From: Rhodospirillales bacterium
Lineage (GTDB): Bacteria > Pseudomonadota > Alphaproteobacteria > Rhodospirillales > JAPHTL01
Direction of reading: 5' to 3'
DNA: 17,351 bases
NCBI GenBank assembly: GCA_026193355.1
Contig: JAPHTL010000252.1
Span: 1 to 17,351 of the forward strand
The notes under the pieces were generated by a model. It searched no databases. It had not been told where the DNA came from and saw only the letters and a list, made by a program, of their open reading frames with translations. Below, piece by piece: positions 1-7,388 of this stretch (position 1 is its first letter; the number at the start of each line of letters is the position of its first letter). Position numbers and translations under genes: made by a program.

Positions 1-1
1 A

Positions 2-541
2 TCAGACAGAGGCGGCTGCGCGGGCCGCCTGATCGTACAGGCCGGACAGCATGCGCAGAAGGGTCGCCATGTGGCTGAGTGAATCCATGTCATGGAGCGG
101 GCCGATCAGACAGCGTTCGCGCAGGTCCCGATAGTCCTTGCAGACCTTTTTGCCTGCCTCGGTCGCCTGATAGAAGCGTTCCTTGCCGCGCCGTTCGCCC
201 TTGACAAGTTCGGCCTTGACCAGCTTCTTCAGGGAATAATTAACCGTGTGGGTGTCCTCGATATTCAGCAAAAAGCAGATGTCGGAGATTCTCTTGGCGC
301 GGCGGCGGTGGTTGACGTTGTGCAATACCAGAACATCGAGCGGACTGAAATCCGCATGACCAACAGCTGCCATGCAACGAGTCGTCCACCGGCTGAAGGC
401 ATTGTGGGCAACAATCAACCCGTACTCGAATTCGCTTAATTGCCAGGCTTCCGGGCTGGCCAGATGTTCGGACGACACGATTGGAATCATCGTCTGGTGC
501 CCTGCGGCGTCGGCCGCCTTTCGAAGGGAATCCTTTTTCAT
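2..541 (-). CDS. MarR-like winged-helix transcriptional regulator
   Basis: A 179-residue protein read as a DNA-binding regulator. Residues about 64-130 form a winged helix-turn-helix: FSPLDVLVLHNV, then the recognition region LLNIEDTHTVNYSLKKLVKAE and a basic wing (GERRGKERFYQATEAG), the usual MarR order. There is no ligand domain beyond the flanking helices that normally make the dimer interface. I chose the ATG at 541 because AGAAGGA lies just upstream; the frame stays open further upstream only as a shadow of dctM. It starts 20 nt after the dctM stop, so it is probably the last gene of the dctPQM transcript and may control that operon and the divergent pxp operon. The MarR-type fold is confident; the target is inferred from position. 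Confidence 0.85.
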   Translation of the reverse strand: MKKDSLRKAADAAGHQTMIPIVSSEHLASPEAWQLSEFEYGLIVAHNAFSRWTTRCMAAVGHADFSPLDVLVLHNVNHRRRAKRISDICFLLNIEDTHTVNYSLKKLVKAELVKGERRGKERFYQATEAGKKVCKDYRDLRERCLIGPLHDMDSLSHMATLLRMLSGLYDQAARAAASV

Positions 542-561
542 CTGATGTCCTTCTTTTGCTT

Positions 562-1863
562 CTACATCCGGTTTGGCAGGTAGGTAACGATCTCGGGGAA
601 CAGGGTAATCAACCCGACGGCCAGCAACAACAGCATGAAGAAGGGTAGTGCGGCCCTTGCGACAACCAGAATGTTGCGGTTGGTCAAAGATTGAATCACA
701 AACAGGTTGAAGCCAACGGGCGGGGTGATCTGGGACATTTCGACAACCAGCACGATGAAGATACCGAACCAGATGGGGTCGATCCCGGCTGCGACAATCA
801 TGGGCTGAACAACGACGGTGGTCAGAACCACCACTGAAATACCATCGAGAAAGCACCCGAGGATGATGAAAAAAACCGTCAGGGCCGCAAGAAGGGCATA
901 GGGCGAAAGGTCCATCGTGGCGATCCATCGGGCCAGCCCAGCCGGAATTCCCGTGAAGCCCATGGCCATGGTCAGGAACGAAGCTCCCGCCAGTATGAAG
1001 GCGATCATGCATGATGTACGCACCGCCGCCATCAGACCCTCGGTGAATGTCTTGCGGTTCAGATCACCGCTTAACCACGACATGATCAGGGCCAGAAGAA
1101 CACCGACCGCCGCGGCATCCGTGGGTGATGCAATGCCGCTATAGATTGATCCGATGACGCCTGCGATAAGCAGAACGACCGGACCAAGGCGAAGCAATCC
1201 CTGCGCCTTGTCCCTCCAGGTATAGGTTTCTGTCAGGGGGGGGATGGAGCCAGGACGAAGGACTGCGACCAACGCAACATACCCCATGAACAGACCAACC
1301 AACATAAGGCCGGGCAGAACACCAGCGACGAAAAGACGGGCGATTGATTGTTCGGTGGCGACGCCATAGACGATCAGGATAATCGATGGTGGAATCAAAA
1401 GCCCTAGGGTCGCCGAACCGGCCAAGGTGCCAAGCACCATCCTTTCGGAATAGCCCCGACGCTTCAGCTCGGGTATCGAGATCTTGCCAATTGTGGCGGC
1501 TGTTGCCGCAGATGAGCCTGAAACGGCAGCAAAGATGCCGCAGCCGAGAACGTTGACGTGCAACAGACGGCCGGGCAGGCGAGTCATCCAGGGGACCAAC
1601 CCCTCGAACATGTCGTCCGACAGGCGCGAACGGAAAAGGATTTCACCCATCCATATGAACATCGGCAAAGCGGCCAGCGCCCAAAGGTTGCTCGATCCCC
1701 ATATGGCGGTGACCATCAGCGGTCCGGTCGGGGACGAGGTGAAAAACACCATGCCAACGATACCGACACCAAGAAGCGCCAGCGCAACCCAGACGCCGAA
1801 GCCCAGCAGCAGGAACATGAATCCAATAAGCGTCAGGATTGGAATAAGGGGGCCTTCCATCAT
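562..1863 (-). CDS. dctM: TRAP transporter large permease subunit, DctM type
   Basis: A 433-residue inner-membrane protein, the transport channel of a tripartite ATP-independent periplasmic (TRAP) transporter driven by a sodium or proton gradient. It is hydrophobic throughout, with about a dozen membrane segments, and has normal family length. Family signatures include PPSIILIVYGVATEQS with FVAGVLPGL near residues 155-185, GIASPTDAAAVGVLLAL near 245, and QITPPVGFNLFVIQ near 380-395. The start ATG at 1863 overlaps the dctQ stop by four bases (ATGA) and has GGGAG upstream, which indicates translational coupling to dctQ. DctM works with the DctQ small subunit and the DctP binding protein encoded just upstream. 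Substrate specificity is set by DctP, not by this subunit. Confidence 0.95.
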   Translation of the reverse strand: MMEGPLIPILTLIGFMFLLLGFGVWVALALLGVGIVGMVFFTSSPTGPLMVTAIWGSSNLWALAALPMFIWMGEILFRSRLSDDMFEGLVPWMTRLPGRLLHVNVLGCGIFAAVSGSSAATAATIGKISIPELKRRGYSERMVLGTLAGSATLGLLIPPSIILIVYGVATEQSIARLFVAGVLPGLMLVGLFMGYVALVAVLRPGSIPPLTETYTWRDKAQGLLRLGPVVLLIAGVIGSIYSGIASPTDAAAVGVLLALIMSWLSGDLNRKTFTEGLMAAVRTSCMIAFILAGASFLTMAMGFTGIPAGLARWIATMDLSPYALLAALTVFFIILGCFLDGISVVVLTTVVVQPMIVAAGIDPIWFGIFIVLVVEMSQITPPVGFNLFVIQSLTNRNILVVARAALPFFMLLLLAVGLITLFPEIVTYLPNRM

Positions 1864-2405
1864 TCGCTCCCACCACTGTGAATGTCACAGGCTGGATCGT
1901 CACCGTCGATGAACAGGCGGACAAGTGTGTCGAGCATGGCAATGGAAAAGACGGTTGCCCCAACCGCCATTGTTGTCTGGGGTATCCACAGGGGAACAGC
2001 AATGATGCCGGGAGAAAGGTCGCCGAACGCGATGCTTTCGATAACGAGATTCCATGTGTAGTAGGTAAAATAGGAAGCCATTGCGGCCCCTGCGGCGCAG
2101 CTGAGTAAATTGGCGACACGCCGCTTTCCATCTGACATTGCCTGAAGAATCAGGGATACCCGGATGTGGGCTCCGTGGCGGAATGTGTGCGCCAGCGCCA
2201 GAAAAGAAGCGGCGGCAAGAAAGAAACCTGCGATTTCGGCATAGGAGGGGATAACCAGCCCTATGGGGGTTCCCGTTGTCTTTGCGATGAGAAAGTCGAG
2301 CAGATTGGCGCCAACCTGCAAAAGGACGATAACGAAAATCGCGACAAGAAACGCTGCCGCGAGCGCGCCACTCAGATCATAGAGACGATCCAGCGCCTTT
2401 CTCAT
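1860..2405 (-). CDS. dctQ: TRAP transporter small permease subunit, DctQ type
   Basis: A 181-residue membrane protein with four hydrophobic segments (about residues 12-35, 52-75, 95-115 and 137-160), the expected topology of the TRAP small subunit, which packs against DctM. The loop ALAHTFRHGAHIRVSLI after the second segment is the recognisable DctQ region, where the family usually has a histidine/arginine-rich HIRV stretch. A strong ribosome-binding site (GGGGGA, 7 nt before the ATG) precedes the start. The stop overlaps the dctM start by four bases. It lies 71 nt after dctP, and this gap contains a strong hairpin. Subfamily assignment is confident; it carries no substrate information. Confidence 0.93.
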   Translation of the reverse strand: MRKALDRLYDLSGALAAAFLVAIFVIVLLQVGANLLDFLIAKTTGTPIGLVIPSYAEIAGFFLAAASFLALAHTFRHGAHIRVSLILQAMSDGKRRVANLLSCAAGAAMASYFTYYTWNLVIESIAFGDLSPGIIAVPLWIPQTTMAVGATVFSIAMLDTLVRLFIDGDDPACDIHSGGSE

Positions 2406-2435
2406 GGCAGTTCCCCCGTCTGCAGGAAAAGTGGA

Positions 2436-2464
2436 ACGGTCGGGGCGTTCTGGACCCCGACCGT
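2436..2464 (-). terminator. Intercistronic hairpin between dctP and dctQ
   Basis: A perfect 10-bp inverted repeat (arms 2436-2445 and 2455-2464, loop 9 nt) sits in the 71-nt gap between the dctP stop and the dctQ start. Read in transcript direction it is followed only by a weak T-rich stretch. It could be a leaky terminator or an mRNA-stabilising stem. In binding-protein transporter operons such hairpins usually let the binding-protein gene be expressed more than the permease genes. The structure is visible in the sequence; its role is inferred. Confidence 0.6.
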
Positions 2465-2476
2465 CCGCTTCTTCGG

Positions 2477-3454
2477 TTATTTATTGAAGGCGTCAAGCAC
2501 GGCCTGCGCATCTGCGCCACCCTTTGCTTTCCATCCTTCGACCATCGTCTTGCCGGCCTTGGCCAACGTCCCCTTCAATTCGGAAGACGGTGCTTCGACA
2601 GTCATGCCGTTGTCCTTGAGAATCTTGGTCTTGGACGCGGTCTCTGTCATTGAAGCCGTCCAGCCGCGCGTCTCTGCAGATTTGGCGGCAGCGAGTACGG
2701 CGTTCTGAGTCGCCTTGTCGAGCGCATCGAATGCCGCCTTATTGACGACAACGATGTTCTTCGGCAGCCAGGCCTGAACGTCATAATAGTGGCTGACAAA
2801 ATCCCAGGCTTTGGAATTGGCGCCAGTTGACGGTGAGGTGATCATGGCTTCAACCTGACCGGTGGCGAATGCCTGCGGAATATCCGGCACTTCAACCTGG
2901 GTCGGTACTGCGCCGACGTTCTGGGCAAGCTGTTCGGTGAGGGCGTTATAGGCCCGCATCTTCAAGCCCTTGAGGTCGTTGCCGGTCTTGACCGGCTTCT
3001 TGGTGTACAGACCCTGCGGCGGCCACGGCACGGAATACAGGACCATGAGGCGCTGTTTGTTCAGCAGCTCATTGATTTTCGGCCGTGAGGCAGCCCACAG
3101 CTTGCGGGCGGCATCGTAATCGGTCGCAAGGAAAGGAAGAGAGTCGACGCCGAACACAGCGTTTTCATTGCTCAAGCGCGAAAGAAAGAATTCCCCGATC
3201 GGCACCTGACCGGTGCGAACCGCATTCTTGATTTCGGGATGTTTGACCAGCGAACCGCCGCCATGGACGACGATATCCAGCTTGCCGCCAGTGGCCGCCT
3301 TGACCTCGGCAGCAAAGGTCTTGATGTTCTGGGTGTGGAAGTTGGCGTCCGGATACGGGGTCGGCATGTTCCAGGTTTCCGCCATGGCGGACGATCCATA
3401 GGCCAGAACCGGCGCAACGATCGCGGACAAGATAAGCTTACGTATGTGCGTCAT
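2477..3454 (-). CDS. dctP: TRAP transporter periplasmic substrate-binding protein, DctP family
   Basis: A 325-residue periplasmic binding protein that captures the substrate and delivers it to DctQM. The N-terminus is a Sec signal peptide (Arg/Lys, then hydrophobic ILSAIVAPVLAYGSS) with probable cleavage after AMA at residue 25. DctP hallmarks are visible: DLKGLKMRAYN, with Arg167 as the expected carboxylate-binding arginine, followed by a VPTQVEVPDIPQAFATGQVEA stretch and TSPSTGANSKAWDF. The ATG at 3454 has GGGAG about 10 nt upstream. It is the first gene of the dctPQM-marR unit and is divergent from pxpBCA, which suggests the ligand is 5-oxoproline or a related carboxylate. The family call is firm; the ligand is inferred from neighbours only. 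Confidence 0.93.
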   Translation of the reverse strand: MTHIRKLILSAIVAPVLAYGSSAMAETWNMPTPYPDANFHTQNIKTFAAEVKAATGGKLDIVVHGGGSLVKHPEIKNAVRTGQVPIGEFFLSRLSNENAVFGVDSLPFLATDYDAARKLWAASRPKINELLNKQRLMVLYSVPWPPQGLYTKKPVKTGNDLKGLKMRAYNALTEQLAQNVGAVPTQVEVPDIPQAFATGQVEAMITSPSTGANSKAWDFVSHYYDVQAWLPKNIVVVNKAAFDALDKATQNAVLAAAKSAETRGWTASMTETASKTKILKDNGMTVEAPSSELKGTLAKAGKTMVEGWKAKGGADAQAVLDAFNK

Positions 3455-3508
3455 TGTTCAACGCTCCCTATCGGTGAAAAAGTTTTCGTTTCCCCAGCCC
3501 TTAGGCGA

Positions 3509-3537
3509 ACAAAATGTTGACAAAATGTCAACAAAAT
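3509..3537. promoter_or_regulatory. Candidate operator in the dctP/pxpB divergent control region
   Basis: The segment holds a perfect palindrome, TGTTGACA-AAA-TGTCAACA (3515-3533), with 8-bp arms. It is overlaid by three ACAAAAT direct repeats starting at 3509, 3520 and 3531, exactly 11 bp apart, about one helical turn. Each strand has a TTGACA hexamer within the palindrome, so a bound protein could cover a -35 element in either direction. I did not find a convincing -10 at standard spacing on either strand. The MarR-like regulator at 2-541 is the obvious candidate binder, since that family binds palindromes as dimers. Palindrome and repeats are seen directly; function is inferred. Confidence 0.55.
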
Positions 3538-3650
3538 TTAAGTTTCTAATAAGGCGTCACGGCATCAGGCCTCTTTGATTGCGTCGTGGAACGAGCCGCA
3601 TTTGACCTTTGGTTTTGACGGTACGGGGCTTCCCGGGAGCCATTTCCGAT

Positions 3651-4382
3651 ATGAATGTCCGCTTTCTCGACATGGGGGACCGCGCTTTCACCATAGAGTT
3701 GGATAGCGCGATCAACCCCCGGGCCAAGGCCCGGGTGGCGTCGTTGGATGCGGCCCTGTCGGCAGCGGGTCTGGACGGGATCACGGGTACTACGCAGGCA
3801 TTCCGTTCCCTGACCGTCCATTACGATCCCTTGCGCGCGCGCCGTGCGGACATACAGGCCGGTATCGAAGGGTTGCTGGACGATATCGATGCCACGCCCG
3901 AAGCAACACCCACCCGGTGGGCCTTGCCGATTTCCTACGACGAAGCGGATGCCCCCGACCTTGACGCGGTGGCGCGGGCGACCGGCGTTTCCCCGGATCA
4001 GGTGGTGGAGATCCATGCGGGATGTGAATTCCTTGTTTACATGCTTGGCTTTCTTCCCGGCTTTCCGTTCATGGGTGATTTGCCAGACAGACTTCATGTT
4101 CCAAGAAGGGCGGAGCCACGGGTACGGGTTCCTTCCGGCTCGGTCGCCATCACGGGTTCTCTCAGCGCAATCTACCCTTGGGAAAGCCCCGGTGGCTGGA
4201 ACCTGATCGGTCGTTGTCCGGTGCCGCTGTTTGATGTTACGCGATCGGCTCCGGCACTTTTGGCGGCCAATGATAGGGTTTGCTTTCAACCTGTCACAGC
4301 CGCCGAAGCGATCCGGATCGAAAAGGCAATCCGTGGTGGCGAAGTTTCTCCCGACAGTTTTCGGGAGGTGGTGACGGCATGA
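3651..4382 (+). CDS. pxpB: 5-oxoprolinase subunit PxpB (KipI-like)
   Basis: A 243-residue cytosolic subunit of the prokaryotic ATP-dependent 5-oxoprolinase (PxpABC), which hydrolyses 5-oxo-L-proline to L-glutamate. Signatures are an N-terminal FLDMGDRAF (residues 5-13), FLVYMLGFLPGFPFMGDLP (127-145), PRVRVPSGSVAITG and YPWESPGGWNLIGR (175-188), all typical of the KipI/carboxyltransferase-subdomain family. The frame can be read from a TTG at 3609, but I prefer the ATG at 3651. It has GGGAG 11 nt upstream, and the family N-terminus begins at this point. It is the first gene of the operon and overlaps pxpC by four bases. The KipI sporulation-inhibitor role known in Bacillus is unlikely here, because pxpA and pxpC complete the enzyme. 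Confidence 0.93.
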   Translation: MNVRFLDMGDRAFTIELDSAINPRAKARVASLDAALSAAGLDGITGTTQAFRSLTVHYDPLRARRADIQAGIEGLLDDIDATPEATPTRWALPISYDEADAPDLDAVARATGVSPDQVVEIHAGCEFLVYMLGFLPGFPFMGDLPDRLHVPRRAEPRVRVPSGSVAITGSLSAIYPWESPGGWNLIGRCPVPLFDVTRSAPALLAANDRVCFQPVTAAEAIRIEKAIRGGEVSPDSFREVVTA

Positions 4383-5470
4383 TGGCGCTGAACGTCATTC
4401 AACCGGGGCTGATGACAACCGTTCAGGATTTTGGACGCGCCGGAATGCGGCGGTACGGGGTTCCGCTATGTGGCGCCCTGGACAGCGGATGGTTGCGCTT
4501 GGCCAATGCACTGGTCGGTAATGCGGAGGAAACCGCCGGTCTGGAAATTCATCTGACCGGCCCGATTCTGGAAGCCGAGGCAGACGGCATCCGTGTCGCC
4601 GTGGTCGGTCCGGCGTTGGTCCTGGCCGGGCCGCAGGGTGAACAGCAGCCGGTGGCGGCATGGCGCTCGATTACCCTGAAGCGGGGGGACCGGATACAGG
4701 TCAAGTCGGTTACGGAAGGCACGGTGGCCTACCTGGCTGTTGCTGGTGGTTTTGATTTGCCAGAAGTTCTGGGCAGTCGCTCCACATACGTGCGGGCGCG
4801 AATGGGCGGGCTGGATGGGCGGCCCCTTGCCGCCGGTGACAGGCTAGTGATGGCGAGTTCAGCGCCCGCATCTGGCCTTGATCTGACAATGTCCGCCCCC
4901 TCTGTCGATGTCGACGCGCCGATACGGGTTGTGCTGGGGCCGCAGGCCGACCATTTCACCGATGACGCCCTGCGGGCGCTTGAGAAAGAAACCTTTCATG
5001 TCGGGAATGAGACCGACCGCATGGGGATGCGTCTTTCCGGCCCCGTCCTGCGACACCAATCAAAAGACAGGGCGGAAATAATTTCTGAGGGCGTTGTACC
5101 CGGCGTTATTCAGGTTCCCGGCAACGGCCAGCCGATTCTGCTTCTGGCCGACAGCCAGACGGTTGGCGGCTACCCCAAGATCGCCACCGTAATCTCCGCC
5201 GACTTGGCGCGCGTCGCTCGTTCTGCGCCGGGGGCCGAGATCCGGTTCAGGGCTGTTACGGTCGAAGTTGCCGAGGACGCCGCCCGCGAAGTCGAGCGCG
5301 ATTTGCGGTCAAGAATCGCGGCGGTCCGCCCGCTGGCGCAGGGCTATGATGTGGCGCTTCTTTATCAGGGAAACCTGATCGGCGGGGTGGTTGACTGTAA
5401 AAACCCGGATAATTTCCCTGGCCACCTGGAAACCCACCTGGAAGAACCATCTGGAGGCATGCGGCGATGA
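4379..5470 (+). CDS. pxpC: 5-oxoprolinase subunit PxpC (KipA-like, biotin-dependent carboxyltransferase domain family)
   Basis: A 363-residue partner of PxpB; together they form the ATP-using part of 5-oxoprolinase. Family motifs are GLMTTVQDFGRAG (10-22), GVPLCGALD (27-35), DRMGMRLSGP (213-222), SEGVVPGVIQVPGNGQPI (236-253) and GGYPKIATVISADLAR (263-278). Length is slightly above the usual 300-330, owing to a C-terminal stretch after about residue 300. The start is the first of two ATGs (ATGATG). It overlaps the pxpB stop in an ATGA junction and has GGGAGG about 10 nt upstream. It ends in another ATGA overlap with pxpA, so the three proteins are translationally coupled. The same fold occurs in urea carboxylase and related enzymes, but the pxpA neighbour makes oxoprolinase the best call. 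Confidence 0.93.
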   Translation: MMALNVIQPGLMTTVQDFGRAGMRRYGVPLCGALDSGWLRLANALVGNAEETAGLEIHLTGPILEAEADGIRVAVVGPALVLAGPQGEQQPVAAWRSITLKRGDRIQVKSVTEGTVAYLAVAGGFDLPEVLGSRSTYVRARMGGLDGRPLAAGDRLVMASSAPASGLDLTMSAPSVDVDAPIRVVLGPQADHFTDDALRALEKETFHVGNETDRMGMRLSGPVLRHQSKDRAEIISEGVVPGVIQVPGNGQPILLLADSQTVGGYPKIATVISADLARVARSAPGAEIRFRAVTVEVAEDAAREVERDLRSRIAAVRPLAQGYDVALLYQGNLIGGVVDCKNPDNFPGHLETHLEEPSGGMRR

Positions 5471-6243
5471 CCGAGATTAATCTCAATGCCGATCTGGGCG
5501 AAAGCATCGGCGAGACAATAATCGGTGACGATCAGGCCATGCTGGCGATTGTCTCATCGGCCAACGTGGCCTGTGGCTTTCATGGGGGCGACCCGCTGGT
5601 GATGGTTCGCACCGTCGATGAGGCGGCGCGCAATGGTGTGAGCATTGGCGCACACCCGTCATTTCCCGATCTTGAAGGATTCGGTCGGCGCAGGATGACC
5701 TTGCCACCGGATGAACTGAAGGCGCTGATCCTTTATCAGCTGGCGGCATTGGATGGGGTGGCGCGCGCACGAGGCGAAAGGATGAGTCACGTCAAGCCAC
5801 ACGGGGCGCTCAACAACATGGCGGCCGAAAATGCGGAGCTGGCAGGTTTGGTTGCGGGCGCGGTACGCGACTATGACCGGAACCTTATTTTCCTCGCCCC
5901 TGCGCTATCGGAACTGTCGAAGGCGGGGCGGCGGCTTGGGTTGCGCGTGGCCGAGGAGATTTTTGCTGATCGGGCCTATGCGGAAAACGGTTCATTGATT
6001 CCGCGGGGGCAGGAAGGCGCCATGATCGAAGGAGCCGAAGCGGCAGCTGCCCATGTCCTGATGATGATGGAGGCTGGCGCCCTGGTAACCCGTTCGGGGA
6101 CGCGGCTTCCCTGCGAAATCCATTCGATCTGCGTGCACGGAGACGAACCCTCCGCCGTCAAGACGGCAGGCGCCGTCCGACGGGCTTTGGAGGATGCCGG
6201 CCATCAGATCCGGGCGTTGCCGGATCTTGCCGGGCTGACCTGA
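5467..6243 (+). CDS. pxpA: 5-oxoprolinase subunit PxpA (LamB/YcsF family)
   Basis: A 258-residue cytosolic protein of the LamB/YcsF family, now known as the PxpA subunit of 5-oxoprolinase. Length is typical. Signature motifs are NADLGES (7-13), ANVACGFHGGDP (32-43), GAHPSFPD (61-68) with GFGRR (71-75), HVKPHGALNN (108-117) and ICVHGD (221-226). The conserved Asp and His residues in these blocks form the likely catalytic and metal site. The start overlaps the pxpC stop (ATGA), with GGAGG 9 nt upstream. It is the last gene of the operon and its stop lies 13 nt from the convergent stop of the methionine synthase-like gene. No clear terminator separates the two. Confidence 0.95.
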   Translation: MTEINLNADLGESIGETIIGDDQAMLAIVSSANVACGFHGGDPLVMVRTVDEAARNGVSIGAHPSFPDLEGFGRRRMTLPPDELKALILYQLAALDGVARARGERMSHVKPHGALNNMAAENAELAGLVAGAVRDYDRNLIFLAPALSELSKAGRRLGLRVAEEIFADRAYAENGSLIPRGQEGAMIEGAEAAAAHVLMMMEAGALVTRSGTRLPCEIHSICVHGDEPSAVKTAGAVRRALEDAGHQIRALPDLAGLT

Positions 6244-6256
6244 CGACGGTCGAAAG

Positions 6257-7279
6257 TCAGCTTCCCAGTTCGGCGCGCACCAGCGCAGCACCAGCAGCAA
6301 GAGAGCGGAGCTTGCCGACCGCCACTTCGCGGGGCAGGGGGGCAAGGCCACAATTGGTGCAGGGGAATATCCGTTCAGGCGCGATGTGTTTCATCGCCTC
6401 GCGGATCGTAGCCGCCACCTTTTCCGGCGTTTCAACCTCAAGCGAGGCGACATCGATCGAGCCGACAAGGACATCCTTGTCCTTGAGCAGGCCGATAAGG
6501 GAAACGGGGACCTTGGAACTGGCGCATTCCAGCGACACTTGCTGGATACGGCTTTCGTTGATCGCCGGGAAAATTTCCTCGTATTGGCGCCACTCGCTGC
6601 CCAGGGTTTCCTTCCAGTCGTTGTTCGCCTTGATGCCGTAGCCGTAACAGATATGCACTGCCGTCGTGCACTTGAGGCCGTCAATGGCCCTGTGCAGCGC
6701 GTCGATTCCCCATTCCTTCACATCGTCCATGAAGACGTTGAAGGCGGGTTCGTCGAACTGGATGGTATCGACGCCAAGCGCTTCCAGTTCACGGGCCTCG
6801 GCATTGAGAATATCGGCGAAGGCCATGGCCATGTCGGCCCGCTTCCCGTAATGCGCATCGGCGATGGTGTCGCAGATCGTCATCGGGCCGGGCAGGGTGA
6901 ATTTCAGTTTCTTCTTTGTGTGCGCACGGGTGAAACGCACTTCGTCGGAGTGGACCGGCCCCTTTCGGGTTACTGGCCCTGTGACGGTTGGCACATCGAC
7001 GACGTAACGATCGGCGCGGATTCCCATCTTGGTTTTCTTCTGCCAGTCGATGCCCTCGACATGCTCCAGAAACCCATGAACGAAATGAATTCGAAACTGC
7101 TCGCCGTCACCGACGATGTCGATGCCCGCGTCTTCCTGTTCTTTGAGCCAGATCAGCGCAGCATCCTGTTTGCCACGCTCAAGCTCCTCCCCCTCAAGTC
7201 GCCACGGCGCCCAGAGCTTTTCCGGCTCGGCAAGCCAGGATGGCTTGGGAAGGCTTCCGGCTATTGTTGTTTTCAGCAT
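6257..7279 (-). CDS. Core-only cobalamin-independent methionine synthase, MesD/MetE C-terminal type
   Basis: A 340-residue cytosolic enzyme of the MetE catalytic-domain family, lacking the N-terminal half of classical MetE (about 750 residues). The zinc site is intact: His209 and Cys211 in VHICYGYG, Glu251 in SLECAS, and Cys310 in PCTNCG. The substrate-site motif DTIQFDEPAFN (171-181) is present. Its opening (TTIAGSLPKPSWL) and overall layout resemble the folate-independent MesD group of oxygen-dependent bacteria, which uses a partner called MesX; no MesX-like gene is in this window. I chose the ATG at 7279 rather than 7306 because GGGAGG lies 9 nt before it. A small hairpin (7340-7356) lies in its leader. 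Methyl transfer to homocysteine is likely; a thiol methyltransferase role is possible. Confidence 0.82.
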   Translation of the reverse strand: MLKTTIAGSLPKPSWLAEPEKLWAPWRLEGEELERGKQDAALIWLKEQEDAGIDIVGDGEQFRIHFVHGFLEHVEGIDWQKKTKMGIRADRYVVDVPTVTGPVTRKGPVHSDEVRFTRAHTKKKLKFTLPGPMTICDTIADAHYGKRADMAMAFADILNAEARELEALGVDTIQFDEPAFNVFMDDVKEWGIDALHRAIDGLKCTTAVHICYGYGIKANNDWKETLGSEWRQYEEIFPAINESRIQQVSLECASSKVPVSLIGLLKDKDVLVGSIDVASLEVETPEKVAATIREAMKHIAPERIFPCTNCGLAPLPREVAVGKLRSLAAGAALVRAELGS

Positions 7280-7388
7280 TTGAACGCGCCTCCCATTGAT
7301 GTGCATGAATGTGTATGGCCAGATGATAGCAATACAGGGGCGGGCAAGACACCCGCATATTCATGCCCATCGTCAGGTGAAAGAGCGT

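Noticed and set aside
3546..4289. A 247-codon minus-strand open frame opposite pxpB
   Set aside because: The plus strand encodes conserved PxpB; the antisense product is arginine-rich low-complexity with no start signal.
7340..7356. Small hairpin before the methionine synthase-like gene considered as an S-adenosylmethionine riboswitch
   Set aside because: Only one 5-bp stem is visible, and I cannot find the conserved core of any SAM riboswitch class.
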